DNA of 44,813 nucleotides from Bacteroidales bacterium (GCA_012728975.1 JAAYDZ010000065.1:1-44813); one strand, 5' to 3'. Counted from the stretch's first letter, positions 35,517 to 43,314 are shown. Numbers and translations: made by a program. The notes: a model not told the origin generated them from the sequence alone.

Positions 35517-35975
35517 TTACTTCACGTAATCTCCAATAAAGCCACAATCGCGGTCGTCTATTCTAAGACTGCCCTTCGTTACATGACCCAGCAACATCAA
35601 TGATACACCAGCATCAAACATCATCTCGATAAAAGGATTCTCCTGTTGCGAATTAAGAGTGATAAGAGCAGCATAACCGCAATTGCCGTCGAGAAACTCT
35701 TTTTCCTCCATTTCTGAGTCTGTGGTGATATCAAAACCAAGAGTTCTCGGTGTGGAGCATTCCACAAGGGCATTTACCAAAGAAGTTTCTCCCAAGAAAA
35801 AAACACTTTCCACTAAATCATCTTTTATAGCCTCCACAAGAGGCAGCAAAAGGTTGGTAATAAATCCATCTTCAACCTCATCTGTAAGTTTGCCAAGCAG
35901 GTATATGGTGTGACCTTTAGATTTGAATGCAGAGGGTATCATTTTGGCAATTTCCTCCGTATAGCGTTCAATCAT
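35517..35975 (-). CDS. Small protein resembling the C-terminal domain of PurM/PurL (AIRS_C-like), function unknown
   Basis: The product has 152 residues. The N-terminal piece KSKGHTIYLLGKLTDEVEDG resembles the stretch in PurL-type proteins where GD-IYLLGE begins the AIRS_C domain. The C-terminal piece YAALITLNSQQENPFIEMMF followed by DAGVSLMLLGHVTKGSLRI resembles the end of that domain, which in PurL reads like LVSV-PE...AGVPA-VIGEVT. The ATP-binding N-terminal AIRS domain is absent, and the SAHDxSDGG-like motif is replaced by VESVFFLGETSLVNAL, so it is probably not an enzyme of purine synthesis. It is the first gene of a likely operon with ubiE and cls. The family link is by eye only. Confidence 0.6.
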   Translation of the reverse strand: MIERYTEEIAKMIPSAFKSKGHTIYLLGKLTDEVEDGFITNLLLPLVEAIKDDLVESVFFLGETSLVNALVECSTPRTLGFDITTDSEMEEKEFLDGNCGYAALITLNSQQENPFIEMMFDAGVSLMLLGHVTKGSLRIDDRDCGFIGDYVK

Positions 35976-36067
35976 AATTATTATAGTATTATATAAAATA
36001 ATTACACTAAGTTAAATATTTTTTGCGTATTTGAAAAAATTGATTGATATTTGCAATCCTAATTCAC

Positions 36068-36152
36068 GCCCAGGTGGTGAAATTGGTAGACACGCTAGCT
36101 TGAGGGGCTAGTGCTGGATAACGGCGTGCAAGTTCGAGTCTTGTCCTGGGCA
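36068..36152 (+). tRNA. tRNA-Leu (GAG anticodon)
   Basis: The plus strand has the acceptor GCCCAGG with CCTGGGC, a D arm starting TGGTGAAATTGG, anticodon stem CTAGC/GCTAG with loop TTGAGGG giving anticodon GAG, a long type II variable arm (TGCTGGATAACGGCG) and T arm TGCAAGTTCGAGTCTTGTC. CCA is not encoded. It reads CUC/CUU. A hairpin terminator follows directly. Confidence 0.94.
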
Positions 36153-36188
36153 CTAAAAAAGAGAGCATTTAGCTCTCTTTTTTAGTGC
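36150..36188 (+). terminator. Terminator hairpin fused to the tRNA-Leu 3' end
   Basis: Seventeen-base perfect arms begin at GCA of the tRNA end (GCACTAAAAAAGAGAGC) and close with the complement after the loop ATTTA. The T-run inside the right arm is typical of an intrinsic terminator. The left arm overlaps the last bases of the tRNA by three, which is unusual. Confidence 0.75.
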
Positions 36189-36321
36189 AGGTCGCTTCGC
36201 TCCTTATCTACCCCTCCTTTTGATGGTTCCCCTAGGGAACCAAAGCAGCGCAGAAGCGCTGCGTACTCGCTTTGCTCCTATTTTCGAGAGCATTTAGCTC
36301 TCTTTTTTAGTGCAGGTCGCT
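36161..36321. repeat. 36-base direct repeat bracketing two further palindromes
   Basis: The 36 bases at 36161-36196 recur exactly at 36286-36321 (both start GAGAGCATTTAGCTCTCTTT). Between them lie the palindromes 36225-36241 (GGTTCCC-CTA-GGGAACC) and 36245-36262 (GCAGCGC-AGAA-GCGCTGC). An imperfect second repeat, CGCTTCGCTCCTT and CGCTTTGCTCCTA, follows each side. No open reading frame is present. This explains much of the 280-base stretch without genes after tRNA-Leu. Confidence 0.85.
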
Positions 36322-36445
36322 AGCCTTTGGCCGTTAGCTACTAGCTACATTTGCCAACTTCCCCGAACCCTGCAACACGTACCCCGCAACACTACATACT
36401 CATCACTCAACAACTCACTCGGAACTCAATACTCAGAACTCGAAA
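36322..36445. repeat. Degenerate low-complexity intergenic repeat sharing a 15-mer with 30516-30530
   Basis: The segment holds short degenerate units such as CTAGCTAC/TTAGCTAC and ACTCAACAACTCACTCGGAACTCAATACTCAGAACTC. The 15-mer CACGTACCCCGCAAC at 36376-36390 also occurs at 30516-30530, where it is followed by CCGTACCTCGTACC. Function is unknown. It does not code. Confidence 0.6.
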
Positions 36446-37011
36446 CTAACCTTAACTGCCTCTTTTTTAGCAGCTTCAATACGCAAAGCAAGCTCCTCGG
36501 GAGAAAGGTAGTCCATATTGGTAGCGGCGACGGTGATCACTTCACCGAGGCCCCAGAGAAATGAAAGGGCAGTCAGATATGGAAAACCCTGCTCAAGCGG
36601 ATCTCCTGTCTTGATATCCATACCGCGTGTTGTGATATAGAGCACTTTTTCGCATTTACAAAGCCCGCGACAAGTAGTTCCATCGTCCGTAAAAGTTATG
36701 TCGAATAGTGAAATATTTTCGAAAAATGACTTCAGAATTGCAGGGAAACTCATATCCCAAAAAGGAGCTGCCACAACCAAGCGATCACAGGCGGCTACTT
36801 TACGCGCTATTTCCACAGCCAAAGGAGGAATGTTCCCATTTTCTCGTTGATCCACATAAGTAACTTTATCCAACGGTGGCAGTCCTACGGAATTGACATC
36901 AATGATCTCCACCTCATATCTCTTGGAAAGTTCAGCCACGGCAGCATCGAGAATCAGTTTTGTCCTGGATTCAGCCCGCATGCAGGAATCTATGACAATC
37001 AGTTTTTTCAT
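36433..37011 (-). CDS. Flavodoxin-fold NAD(P)H oxidoreductase, azoreductase (AcpD/AzoR)-like
   Basis: The product has 192 residues, matching FMN-dependent NADH azoreductases. The N-terminus KKLIVIDSCMRAESRT resembles the FMN phosphate loop of this fold. VVAAPFWDMSFPAILKSFFE is the P-x-W/Y-(N/D)-x-x-x-P motif that contacts FMN and is diagnostic. The pattern ITTRGMD and the C-terminal helix EELALRIEAAKKEA fit too. These enzymes reduce quinones and azo dyes with NADH. It follows the TIGR04076-like gene by 13 bases on the same strand, so they are probably co-transcribed. Confidence 0.85.
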   Translation of the reverse strand: MKKLIVIDSCMRAESRTKLILDAAVAELSKRYEVEIIDVNSVGLPPLDKVTYVDQRENGNIPPLAVEIARKVAACDRLVVAAPFWDMSFPAILKSFFENISLFDITFTDDGTTCRGLCKCEKVLYITTRGMDIKTGDPLEQGFPYLTALSFLWGLGEVITVAATNMDYLSPEELALRIEAAKKEAVKVSFEF

Positions 37012-37024
37012 ATTATCAGGGGTT

Positions 37025-37327
37025 TTAATCTATCACTTCGATAAGAAAACTTACGGGACGAAAGCCGTCGTTGCACGAAATCATCGCCGAGTATGGATTT
37101 TTCATCCATCCGTGATAAAAACCTGAAGCTCCGTGTGAAAGTGCCAGCACAAATGGCGAAATGGATTCCCATGCACTTGGACAGAATCCTTCAGGCATTT
37201 CCCACCCCTCTGCAATCCAAACATCGCCTTCATTGACATCACATGCGTGCTCAATGGGGTTTTCATATTTTTCGATCAGATCTTTGTGTTCTACTTTGCG
37301 AACGGCTGTGAGGCGTATTTTTTTCAT
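37025..37327 (-). CDS. TIGR04076-like small protein, function unknown
   Basis: The product has 100 residues from the ATG at 37327 (MKKIRLTAVRKVEHKDL). The frame stays open upstream through the tRNA-Ala gene, but a start there would make the protein overlap the tRNA and a terminator, so it is rejected. The pattern of a C near residue 32 (HACDVNEGDVW), GFCPSAWESISPFVLALSHG and MISCNDGFRPVSFLIEV matches the TIGR04076 family as I remember it, a set of about 90-residue proteins of unknown role with two conserved cysteines. It lies 13 bases upstream of the azoreductase-like gene, which hints at a redox link. Confidence 0.75.
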   Translation of the reverse strand: MKKIRLTAVRKVEHKDLIEKYENPIEHACDVNEGDVWIAEGWEMPEGFCPSAWESISPFVLALSHGASGFYHGWMKNPYSAMISCNDGFRPVSFLIEVID

Positions 37328-37350
37328 AAATCCGGAATTTTCCACTCTAA

Positions 37351-37377
37351 CAAAAAAGCCCCACAATTCTGCGGGGC
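37351..37377 (-). terminator. Intrinsic terminator after tRNA-Ala
   Basis: On the minus strand GCCCCGCAGAATTGTGGGGC forms a short GC-rich hairpin followed by TTTTTTG. It lies ten bases past the tRNA-Ala 3' end and separates it from the TIGR04076-like gene. Confidence 0.8.
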
Positions 37378-37386
37378 GAAAGGGTG

Positions 37387-37459
37387 TGGAGTATAGGAGA
37401 ATCGAACTCCTGACCTTTTGAATGCCATTCAAACGCTCTACCAACTGAGCTAATACCCC
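37387..37459 (-). tRNA. tRNA-Ala (GGC anticodon)
   Basis: The minus strand folds as a cloverleaf: acceptor GGGGTAT with ATACTCC, D arm GCTCAGTTGGTAGAGC, anticodon stem TTTGA/TCAAA with loop ATGGCAT giving anticodon GGC, and T arm AGGAG-TTCGATT-CTCCT. CCA is not encoded. It reads GCC/GCU. Confidence 0.95.
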
Positions 37460-37469
37460 ATTGGAGCTG

Positions 37470-37499
37470 CAAAAGTAAGCAAAAGTATTTGAAATACAA
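37470..37499 (-). promoter_or_regulatory. Bacteroidetes promoter for tRNA-Ala
   Basis: The minus strand shows TTG (-33), a 19-base spacer and TACTTTTG (-7, 37470-37477), ending ten bases before the tRNA 5' end. A second TACTTTTG lies directly upstream in tandem. Confidence 0.7.
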
Positions 37500-37502
37500 C
37501 TA

Positions 37503-37538
37503 TTTTTTGACAGCCTCCACAAAAAAATGGTAACTTCG
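37503..37538 (+). promoter_or_regulatory. Possible promoter for the calcium-type P-ATPase gene
   Basis: TTTTTTG (37503-37509), a 21-base spacer and TAACTTCG (37531-37538, one mismatch to TAnnTTTG) lie 30 bases before the ATG at 37569. The element is back-to-back with the tRNA-Ala promoter. Confidence 0.5.
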
Positions 37539-37568
37539 TCTTTTCAATAAATTGATTTCAATTGGCAA

Positions 37569-40349
37569 ATGTCAGAAGAAAACAGAAAAAACTATAGATA
37601 CCTTTGTGCAGATTCTCCGGAGGTAATTAATGGAAAAGGTTGCAATATTATTCCGGAACCGGAGAGCGAACCCTTATGGAAGGCCTATCTGGCCAAATTC
37701 AAGGACCCCATTATAATAATTCTGCTGGTAGCACTAGGCCTCTCACTCTGTATCTCCTTGTATGAGATGCTGGTAATGGGAAGGTCCGCCTCCTGCCTGA
37801 TTGAGCCTTTGGGAGTTCTTATTGCCATATTACTCGCTACCGGCATTGCATTTATTTTTGAGTATAATGCCGAAAAAGAGTTCAAGATACTAAATAAAGC
37901 CAAGGACGAGCGTAAAGTCAAGGTACTCAGGTGGCGCAGCGCATACGAATCTGAAAAGGGCGGGTGGCCACAGATATACGAGATTCCAAGAGGAGATGTC
38001 TGTCTCGGGGATATTGTCAAGTTGGAAAGTGGAGATGAGATTCCTGCAGACGGTATTCTGCTGGAGGCGGTTTCCCTGCGCATTGACGAGTCCAATTTTA
38101 CCGGAGAACCATTCACCAGGAAATATGTGGAGATTGACCCTACGCGACCGGAGAGCACCTATCCCCAGAATTTTCTCCTAAGAGGTACTACTCTTATTGA
38201 GGGAACTGCTCTCTATAAGGTCACAGCAGTTGGACCGGAAACCGAAGAGGGCAAGGGTGCCCAAATTCTCCAGGAGGAGAGCACTGTCGAAACTCCTCTC
38301 AACGAGCAGCTCAATCGTCTCGCAAAAACGATTACCAAGGCTAGTTATATCATCGCAACACTGGTAGTCATCGGACGTCTGCTGATCTTTTTCCTCACCA
38401 GCAGTTCCGGAGAGCGCGAAATACTGGATATTATCCATGTCATCATCAACTCAGTAATGCTTGCGGTAACCCTGATAGTTGTGACAGTGCCGGAAGGACT
38501 CCCAATGAGCGTTACCATATCACTTGCGCTTAGCATGCGTAAAATGTTGAAGGAAAAGAATCTAGTACGTAAACTCCACGCTTGCGAGACAATGGGTGCA
38601 ACAACTGTCATTTGCACCGACAAGACCGGTACGCTCACCTACAATAAAATGAGTGTGGTGAAGCAGGAATTCTCAGGAGTAGAGATGGACTTTATGGCCC
38701 TGAGCATCTCGATCAATTCCACTGCAGAACTCTCTGACGACGAATCCGGCAAACTCCGCGTAATAGGCAATCCCACCGAAGGAGCATTGCTCCTCTGGCT
38801 TAACGGACTTGGATACGACTATCGTGCGCTGCGAGCAAGTCTTACCATCATCTCTCAGGAACCTTTCTCTACGGAGACCAAGAAGATGATAACCGTTGCA
38901 AAAGATGAGGGTACAGATAAGATAGTACGTTATATCAAAGGCGCACCGGAGATTGTGCTGGAAATGTCGGACAGTATCGCCGGCAACCGCGCAAAAGAGG
39001 AGATTATCTCTCATCTTGAGAATTATCAAGCCAGAGGAATGCGTACACTCGGCTTCGCATACCAGGAGATGGATATTGAGGAAGCTCCGGTTATCTTTGC
39101 CGGCATAGTTGGCATCGCCGACCCGGTAAGGGATGATGTACGAGAGGCAATTGATATATGCAGAAACAATGCAGGAGTCAGAGTTATAATGATTACAGGA
39201 GATGTTGCGCTTACGGCAAATGAAATATCACGGCAGTCAGGAATTATGGATACTCATGAACCCATGCAGGTACTCACCGGAGCGGAATTTGCCCTTATGA
39301 GCGACGAAGAGATCAAAACTCGTGTCATACCCGAGCTCAAAGTACTTTCCAGGGCACGTCCAGAAGACAAGGCCCGATTGGTGACTCTACTTCAAGAGAT
39401 GGGCGAAGTAGTAGCAGTAACAGGTGACGGCACAAATGACGCTCCTGCTCTCAAAAAGGCACAGGTGGGTCTGTCGATGGGTGACGGTACCTCCAGAGCC
39501 AAGGAGGCAAGCGATATCACTATAATTGACAACTCCTTTACCAGCATCAACAAAGGTATTCTATGGGGACGTTCGCTCTACCTCAATATTAAGCGCTTTA
39601 TTCTCTTCCAGATGACCATCAACGTGTGCGCCTGCCTGATAGTGCTGCTGGGAGCTTTCCTTGGACTGGACTCACCTCTGACAGTTACACAAATGCTATG
39701 GGTCAATCTCATAATGGACACATTTGCCGCAATGGCACTCTCCTCCATACCTCCCGATCGCAGAGTGATGAATGCCCCTCCGAGAGATTCAAAAAGCCAT
39801 ATAATAGACCGCAAGATGGCTATCCGTATTATAGTAGGAGGCCTGATTTTCTTTATTGTGATGACCCTGATCTGGCGGCTGCTCTGGCACACGGATATCA
39901 ATTCAGTGAGAGATTTGCTAAATATGGAGACCCTCAATAGACTCTTTAGAGAAGCCTTAGATCCCAGCACAAAGCAACATCTTTCGGGATTTGAGAGGGG
40001 AGTCTTCTTCTCCATCTTTGTCATGCTTCAGTTCTGGAACCTGTTTAATGCAAGATATTTCCGCACTAAAGGGAGCGTACTGCAGGATATCCTGGATTCG
40101 TTGTTTAATCGCAAACGTTTCAAAGAATCCGCCTCTTTGACACTGGTAATGGTTGCCGGTGTCATTCTACTTGGCCAGTACCTTATAACCAACGTTGCAG
40201 GAGCCTTCTTCGATGTTGCTCCGCTCTCCTGGAGTGACTGGGGACTTATACTGCTCTGCACCTCCCCTGTACTCTTCATTCCTGACATTTGGAGGTTTAT
40301 AAGAGGTTTTGTTTCCTCCCTTCGGAAAAAAGAGTATGCAAAGGCATAA
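37569..40349 (+). CDS. P-type ATPase, calcium-transporting (PMCA/SERCA type II)
   Basis: The product has 926 residues. After two N-terminal membrane helices (about residues 50-100) comes the actuator domain with SNFTGEPF in place of the usual TGES. The membrane motif VTVPEGLPMSVTISLALSM (near 307) is the PEGLP of type II calcium pumps. The phosphorylated aspartate (about 351) is in ICTDKTGTLTYNKM, and the hinge motif is TGDGTNDAPALKKAQVG (near 618). The C-terminal half adds six more membrane segments. It probably exports calcium from the cytoplasm at ATP cost. The ion assignment rests on the PEGLP motif and overall type and was not tested. Confidence 0.92.
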   Translation: MSEENRKNYRYLCADSPEVINGKGCNIIPEPESEPLWKAYLAKFKDPIIIILLVALGLSLCISLYEMLVMGRSASCLIEPLGVLIAILLATGIAFIFEYNAEKEFKILNKAKDERKVKVLRWRSAYESEKGGWPQIYEIPRGDVCLGDIVKLESGDEIPADGILLEAVSLRIDESNFTGEPFTRKYVEIDPTRPESTYPQNFLLRGTTLIEGTALYKVTAVGPETEEGKGAQILQEESTVETPLNEQLNRLAKTITKASYIIATLVVIGRLLIFFLTSSSGEREILDIIHVIINSVMLAVTLIVVTVPEGLPMSVTISLALSMRKMLKEKNLVRKLHACETMGATTVICTDKTGTLTYNKMSVVKQEFSGVEMDFMALSISINSTAELSDDESGKLRVIGNPTEGALLLWLNGLGYDYRALRASLTIISQEPFSTETKKMITVAKDEGTDKIVRYIKGAPEIVLEMSDSIAGNRAKEEIISHLENYQARGMRTLGFAYQEMDIEEAPVIFAGIVGIADPVRDDVREAIDICRNNAGVRVIMITGDVALTANEISRQSGIMDTHEPMQVLTGAEFALMSDEEIKTRVIPELKVLSRARPEDKARLVTLLQEMGEVVAVTGDGTNDAPALKKAQVGLSMGDGTSRAKEASDITIIDNSFTSINKGILWGRSLYLNIKRFILFQMTINVCACLIVLLGAFLGLDSPLTVTQMLWVNLIMDTFAAMALSSIPPDRRVMNAPPRDSKSHIIDRKMAIRIIVGGLIFFIVMTLIWRLLWHTDINSVRDLLNMETLNRLFREALDPSTKQHLSGFERGVFFSIFVMLQFWNLFNARYFRTKGSVLQDILDSLFNRKRFKESASLTLVMVAGVILLGQYLITNVAGAFFDVAPLSWSDWGLILLCTSPVLFIPDIWRFIRGFVSSLRKKEYAKA

Positions 40350-40445
40350 TCGAGATGAGATACGAAAAGGTTTTAGAGTGAGAATTATCTGTCAAAGGAA
40401 ACAAAAGAATAAGATTGAAATAAACATAATAGAGACTTCACATAA

Positions 40446-41006
40446 ATGAAATACAACAAAACAATAACAGGAGTTCTGGAATTCCTGGAAAATGCCGGAA
40501 TAGAGTATAAAATTTACACCCATCCCCCGCTCCCTACAATAGAAATGGCGATGGAATACTGGAAAGAAATCGACTCCACCCACTGTAAGAACCTCTTCTT
40601 CCGCAACCACAAGGGTAACCGCCACTATCTGGTATGTTTTGAATGTCACAAAAATCTCGACATCCGCTCATTGGAACAGGCACTCAAGCAGGGCAAACTC
40701 TCTTTCGCCTCACCTGAAAGGATGCAGCGTTGCCTTGGTTTAACGCCCGGATCTGTCTCCCTGTTTGGGCTTATAAACGATATGGGACTTAAAAACCGCA
40801 CCAATGTCAATCCAAAAGAACTATTCCCCAATGGACACCGTGTCAAACTTTATCTCGATAATGACCTGAAGCAGAGCAAAAAGATAAGTTTCCACCCCTG
40901 CGACAACACCGCAAGTGTAACTATTTCTCAAGAAGGATTTCGCCGTTTTCTGGAGCTTTGGGGCGGAGAAGTGGAATGGATAGAGGTACAGGAAGATCTA
41001 GAGTAG
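40446..41006 (+). CDS. ProX-like trans-editing protein (YbaK/prolyl-tRNA deacylase family)
   Basis: The product has 186 residues. The pattern YKIYTHPPLPTIEMA at the start, KNLFFRNHKGNRHYLVC with the conserved lysine, LSFASPERMQRCLGLTPGSVS and ISFHPCDNTASVTIS marks the ProX/YbaK-type editing domain that removes alanine wrongly loaded on tRNA-Pro. The HPPLPT and LGLTPGSVSLFGL signatures favour ProX over YbaK. The gene lies 96 bases after the ATPase and its end overlaps the convergent msrC gene by nine bases. The intergenic 96 bases show nothing notable. Confidence 0.92.
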   Translation: MKYNKTITGVLEFLENAGIEYKIYTHPPLPTIEMAMEYWKEIDSTHCKNLFFRNHKGNRHYLVCFECHKNLDIRSLEQALKQGKLSFASPERMQRCLGLTPGSVSLFGLINDMGLKNRTNVNPKELFPNGHRVKLYLDNDLKQSKKISFHPCDNTASVTISQEGFRRFLELWGGEVEWIEVQEDLE

Positions 41007-41432
41007 AGCTACTATCTTCTCAAGCCAAAATGCATCTGTTTGGTCAAAAGCCGACAATTCTTTGCTGTCAATATCGAGAACTCCGACCACAACATCATCC
41101 TTGAAAATGGGAACTACAATCTCGCTTCTAGAAAGAGCACTGCAGGCTATATGGCCAGGAAACTGTTCCACATCGGGTACCACAATAGTTTCACGCATTT
41201 TCCAGGCAGTACCGCAAACTCCGCGCCCAAATTGAATCCTGGTACAGGCCACCGGTCCCTGGAAAGGGCCCAGTACAAGAGTTTCTCCTTGCACACGGTA
41301 AAAACCGGTCCACCACCATCCGAAAGTTTCGTGGAGCAAAGCCGCGATATTGGCCATATTGGCAATTGGATCGTGTTCCATTGAGGCCATAGCCTCCACC
41401 TTCTGATATACGAGTTTGTATTTTTCATCCAT
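40998..41432 (-). CDS. msrC: Free methionine-(R)-sulfoxide reductase, GAF-domain type
   Basis: The product has 144 residues from the ATG at 41432 (MDEKYKLVYQKVEAM). It is a single GAF domain with the three cysteines of the fRMsr family: VACTRIQFGRGVCGTAW and HIACSALSRSEIVVPI. NWWWTGFY-like and LGPFQGPVACTRI segments follow the E. coli MsrC pattern. The enzyme reduces free methionine-R-sulfoxide. It diverges from msrA, 69 bases away, which handles the S epimer, so both forms may be repaired together. A -7 element lies at 41442-41449. Its 3' end overlaps the ProX-like gene by nine bases. Confidence 0.95.
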   Translation of the reverse strand: MDEKYKLVYQKVEAMASMEHDPIANMANIAALLHETFGWWWTGFYRVQGETLVLGPFQGPVACTRIQFGRGVCGTAWKMRETIVVPDVEQFPGHIACSALSRSEIVVPIFKDDVVVGVLDIDSKELSAFDQTDAFWLEKIVALL

Positions 41433-41441
41433 AATTCTTAG

Positions 41442-41449
41442 CAAAGATA
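41442..41449 (-). promoter_or_regulatory. -7 promoter element for msrC
   Basis: The minus strand reads TATCTTTG, matching TAnnTTTG, nine bases before the msrC ATG, which would give a very short leader. Confidence 0.5.
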
Positions 41450-41489
41450 ACAACTATTCGATTTTTAGATCTATTTTGTCATTTTTACT

Positions 41490-41497
41490 TACATTTG
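41490..41497 (+). promoter_or_regulatory. -7 promoter element for msrA
   Basis: The plus strand reads TACATTTG, matching TAnnTTTG, only four bases before the msrA ATG at 41502. If used, the transcript would be nearly leaderless. Confidence 0.45.
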
Positions 41498-41501
41498 TTC
41501 C

Positions 41502-42026
41502 ATGGAAAGAAATCTACAACCAATATGGTTCGCGGGAGGTTGTTTCTGGGGTCTCCAGAAATACTTCAATCTTATTCGGGGAGTAATTGATACTGAGGTG
41601 GGATATGTCAATGGAACCACACCCAACCCTACATACGAAGAGGTTTATACCGATACTACCGGCTATATGGAATGTGTAAAGGTACTCTATGATGCCGAAG
41701 TGCTTGACCTGGAAGATCTGGTGAGATTTTTCTTAAAGGCAATAGATCCTACCCGTAGCGACGGTCAGGCCCGGGATATCGGCACACGATACAAAAGCGG
41801 GATTTTCTACCATCCGGGTTACACCTCAGATGCTACTGTCGCACAAAAGGTCCACGATGAGATCAGCAAGGAGTATTCGGTTCCGATATATGTCAAAATC
41901 GATCCCGTCACAAGTTATTACAAAGCTGAAGAGTACCATCAAAACTACCTTGACAAAAATCCCGGTGGTTACTGTCACATAAGACCTCAACTCTACGAAT
42001 TTGCAAAGAACGCAAACAGGAAATAG
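41502..42026 (+). CDS. msrA: Peptide-methionine (S)-S-oxide reductase
   Basis: The product has 174 residues. The catalytic motif is IWFAGGCFWGLQKYF with the active cysteine near residue 13, followed by GVIDTEVGYVNG, PTYEEVYTDTTGY and YYKAEEYHQNYLDKNPGGYC. The final YC in NPGGYC lies in the region of the resolving cysteine in some family members. No MsrB domain is fused. The enzyme repairs methionine-S-sulfoxide in proteins and free form. It is divergent from msrC and is followed by a hairpin terminator at 42062-42098. Confidence 0.97.
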   Translation: MERNLQPIWFAGGCFWGLQKYFNLIRGVIDTEVGYVNGTTPNPTYEEVYTDTTGYMECVKVLYDAEVLDLEDLVRFFLKAIDPTRSDGQARDIGTRYKSGIFYHPGYTSDATVAQKVHDEISKEYSVPIYVKIDPVTSYYKAEEYHQNYLDKNPGGYCHIRPQLYEFAKNANRK

Positions 42027-42061
42027 AGGCATTGACATAAGTTGTTTCCTATTTAAAGAAT

Positions 42062-42098
42062 ATAATAAATGCCCGGCACATCGTCGAGCATTTATTAT
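42062..42098. terminator. Hairpin between convergent msrA and the amidohydrolase gene
   Basis: Arms ATAATAAATGC (42062-42072) and GCATTTATTAT (42088-42098) pair over 11 bases, with a loop of about 15. It sits between two convergent genes and may act in both directions. A second, weaker inverted repeat (AAATAATT/AATTATTT) follows near 42120-42145. Confidence 0.55.
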
Positions 42099-42140
42099 TT
42101 GATCAAACAATGGATCTCTTAAATAATTGCTTTCGTTTAA

Positions 42141-43310
42141 TTATTTGAGATACTCCTCAGCGAGGGCAACCCAAAGTGAAGCCCCTATAGGCAATATATC
42201 TGTGTCAAATATATATTTGGGGTGGTGTACCATATAGGTATCTCCATTGCCAATCATTACATAGCTGCCTGGCTTCTTTTGTAGCATAAAAGCAAAGTCT
42301 TCGCTACTCATCAATGGCTTACAGGGATAGACAACATTCTCCTCGCCGAAGTACTTCTTTGCTACATCTGCGGCAAACTTCGTCTCCTCAGGACTATTTA
42401 CCAATACTGCACCAGGCTGTCCTTCTCGGATCTCATACGTGCAACCATAGCATTCTGCCTGAGCTGCTGTTATCTTTCGGATCCTATCGAGGACCTTTAC
42501 GCGAGTTTCGGCTTGCATATTACGCATAGAGAGTCGAAGAATAGCACTATTTGCGATTACATTACCCTCATTGCCGGCCAGGAAAGCACCGATGGTCACC
42601 ACGCCATTGTCCCATGGAGAGATATTGCGTGAAATGATAGTCTGAAGCGCCATAACTAGCGAAGATCCGGCCACCACCGGGTCTATACTTAACTCAGGCA
42701 TAGAGCCGTGAGAGCCTTTACCGGTAAGTTCAATTTCCCAATTATCCACCGCAGACATAGTCTCTCCATCATGGAAATGGAAGACTCCTTTGGCAAGACC
42801 GGGGATATTGTGCATAGCATAGAGACGGTCTATCTTAAATTTTTCGAACAATCCATCTTCGATCATAGAAGGACCTCCCTTCATATTCTCCTCTGAAGGC
42901 TGGAAAATGAAATGTAACGTGCCATTGAACCTTCGCGTATTAGCTAAGTACTTAGCCGCTCCCAATGCCATTGCAGAGTGTCCATCATGTCCACAAAGAT
43001 GAGATACCCCATCATATCGACTCTTGTAGGAGAGATTATTGTCTTCCTGAAGACGGATCGCATCCATATCTGCACGGAAGCCAATGCTCTTCTTTCCATT
43101 ACCATTTTGCAGACGTCCAACTACACCATAGATACCATCTTTGCCGATCTTTTCGTGTACCTCGTAGCCCATTTGGGCCAACTCTTTAGCTATGTATCGT
43201 GCAGTTTCATGCTCTTTTGTAGAAACTTCAGGATGAGAGTGTATATATTCCATCCATCGTTTCATCTCGGAGTGCAGTGCCACTACTCCTTCTATGGGTT
43301 TTGCGCTCAT
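42141..43310 (-). CDS. M20 family amidohydrolase / N-acyl-amino-acid hydrolase
   Basis: The product has 389 residues, typical of the M20D (HipO/AmaA) group. Metal ligands are visible in HSHPEVSTKEHETARY, GFRADMDAIRLQED, CGHDGHSAMALGAAKYL, FIFQPSEENMKGGPSMIEDG and, near the C-terminus, MSSEDFAFMLQKKPGSYVMIG. These enzymes cleave N-acyl or indole-conjugated amino acids, often in the cytoplasm after uptake. The start lies four bases after the stop of the MFS transporter gene, so the two are probably one operon, in which the transporter could bring in or export the substrate or product. Confidence 0.93.
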   Translation of the reverse strand: MSAKPIEGVVALHSEMKRWMEYIHSHPEVSTKEHETARYIAKELAQMGYEVHEKIGKDGIYGVVGRLQNGNGKKSIGFRADMDAIRLQEDNNLSYKSRYDGVSHLCGHDGHSAMALGAAKYLANTRRFNGTLHFIFQPSEENMKGGPSMIEDGLFEKFKIDRLYAMHNIPGLAKGVFHFHDGETMSAVDNWEIELTGKGSHGSMPELSIDPVVAGSSLVMALQTIISRNISPWDNGVVTIGAFLAGNEGNVIANSAILRLSMRNMQAETRVKVLDRIRKITAAQAECYGCTYEIREGQPGAVLVNSPEETKFAADVAKKYFGEENVVYPCKPLMSSEDFAFMLQKKPGSYVMIGNGDTYMVHHPKYIFDTDILPIGASLWVALAEEYLK

Positions 43311-43314
43311 ATTT

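Noticed and set aside
36068-36152. Integrated element at tRNA-Leu
   Set aside because: No integrase or cargo genes follow; the next genes are ordinary flavoprotein and tRNA genes. Only a repeat cluster is left.
36150-36445. Short CRISPR array
   Set aside because: Only two exact copies 125 bases apart with internal palindromes and no regular spacers or cas genes.
37328-37522. Upstream extension of the 37025-37327 protein by 65 residues
   Set aside because: It would cover tRNA-Ala and its terminator. The ATG at 37327 gives the family-size protein.
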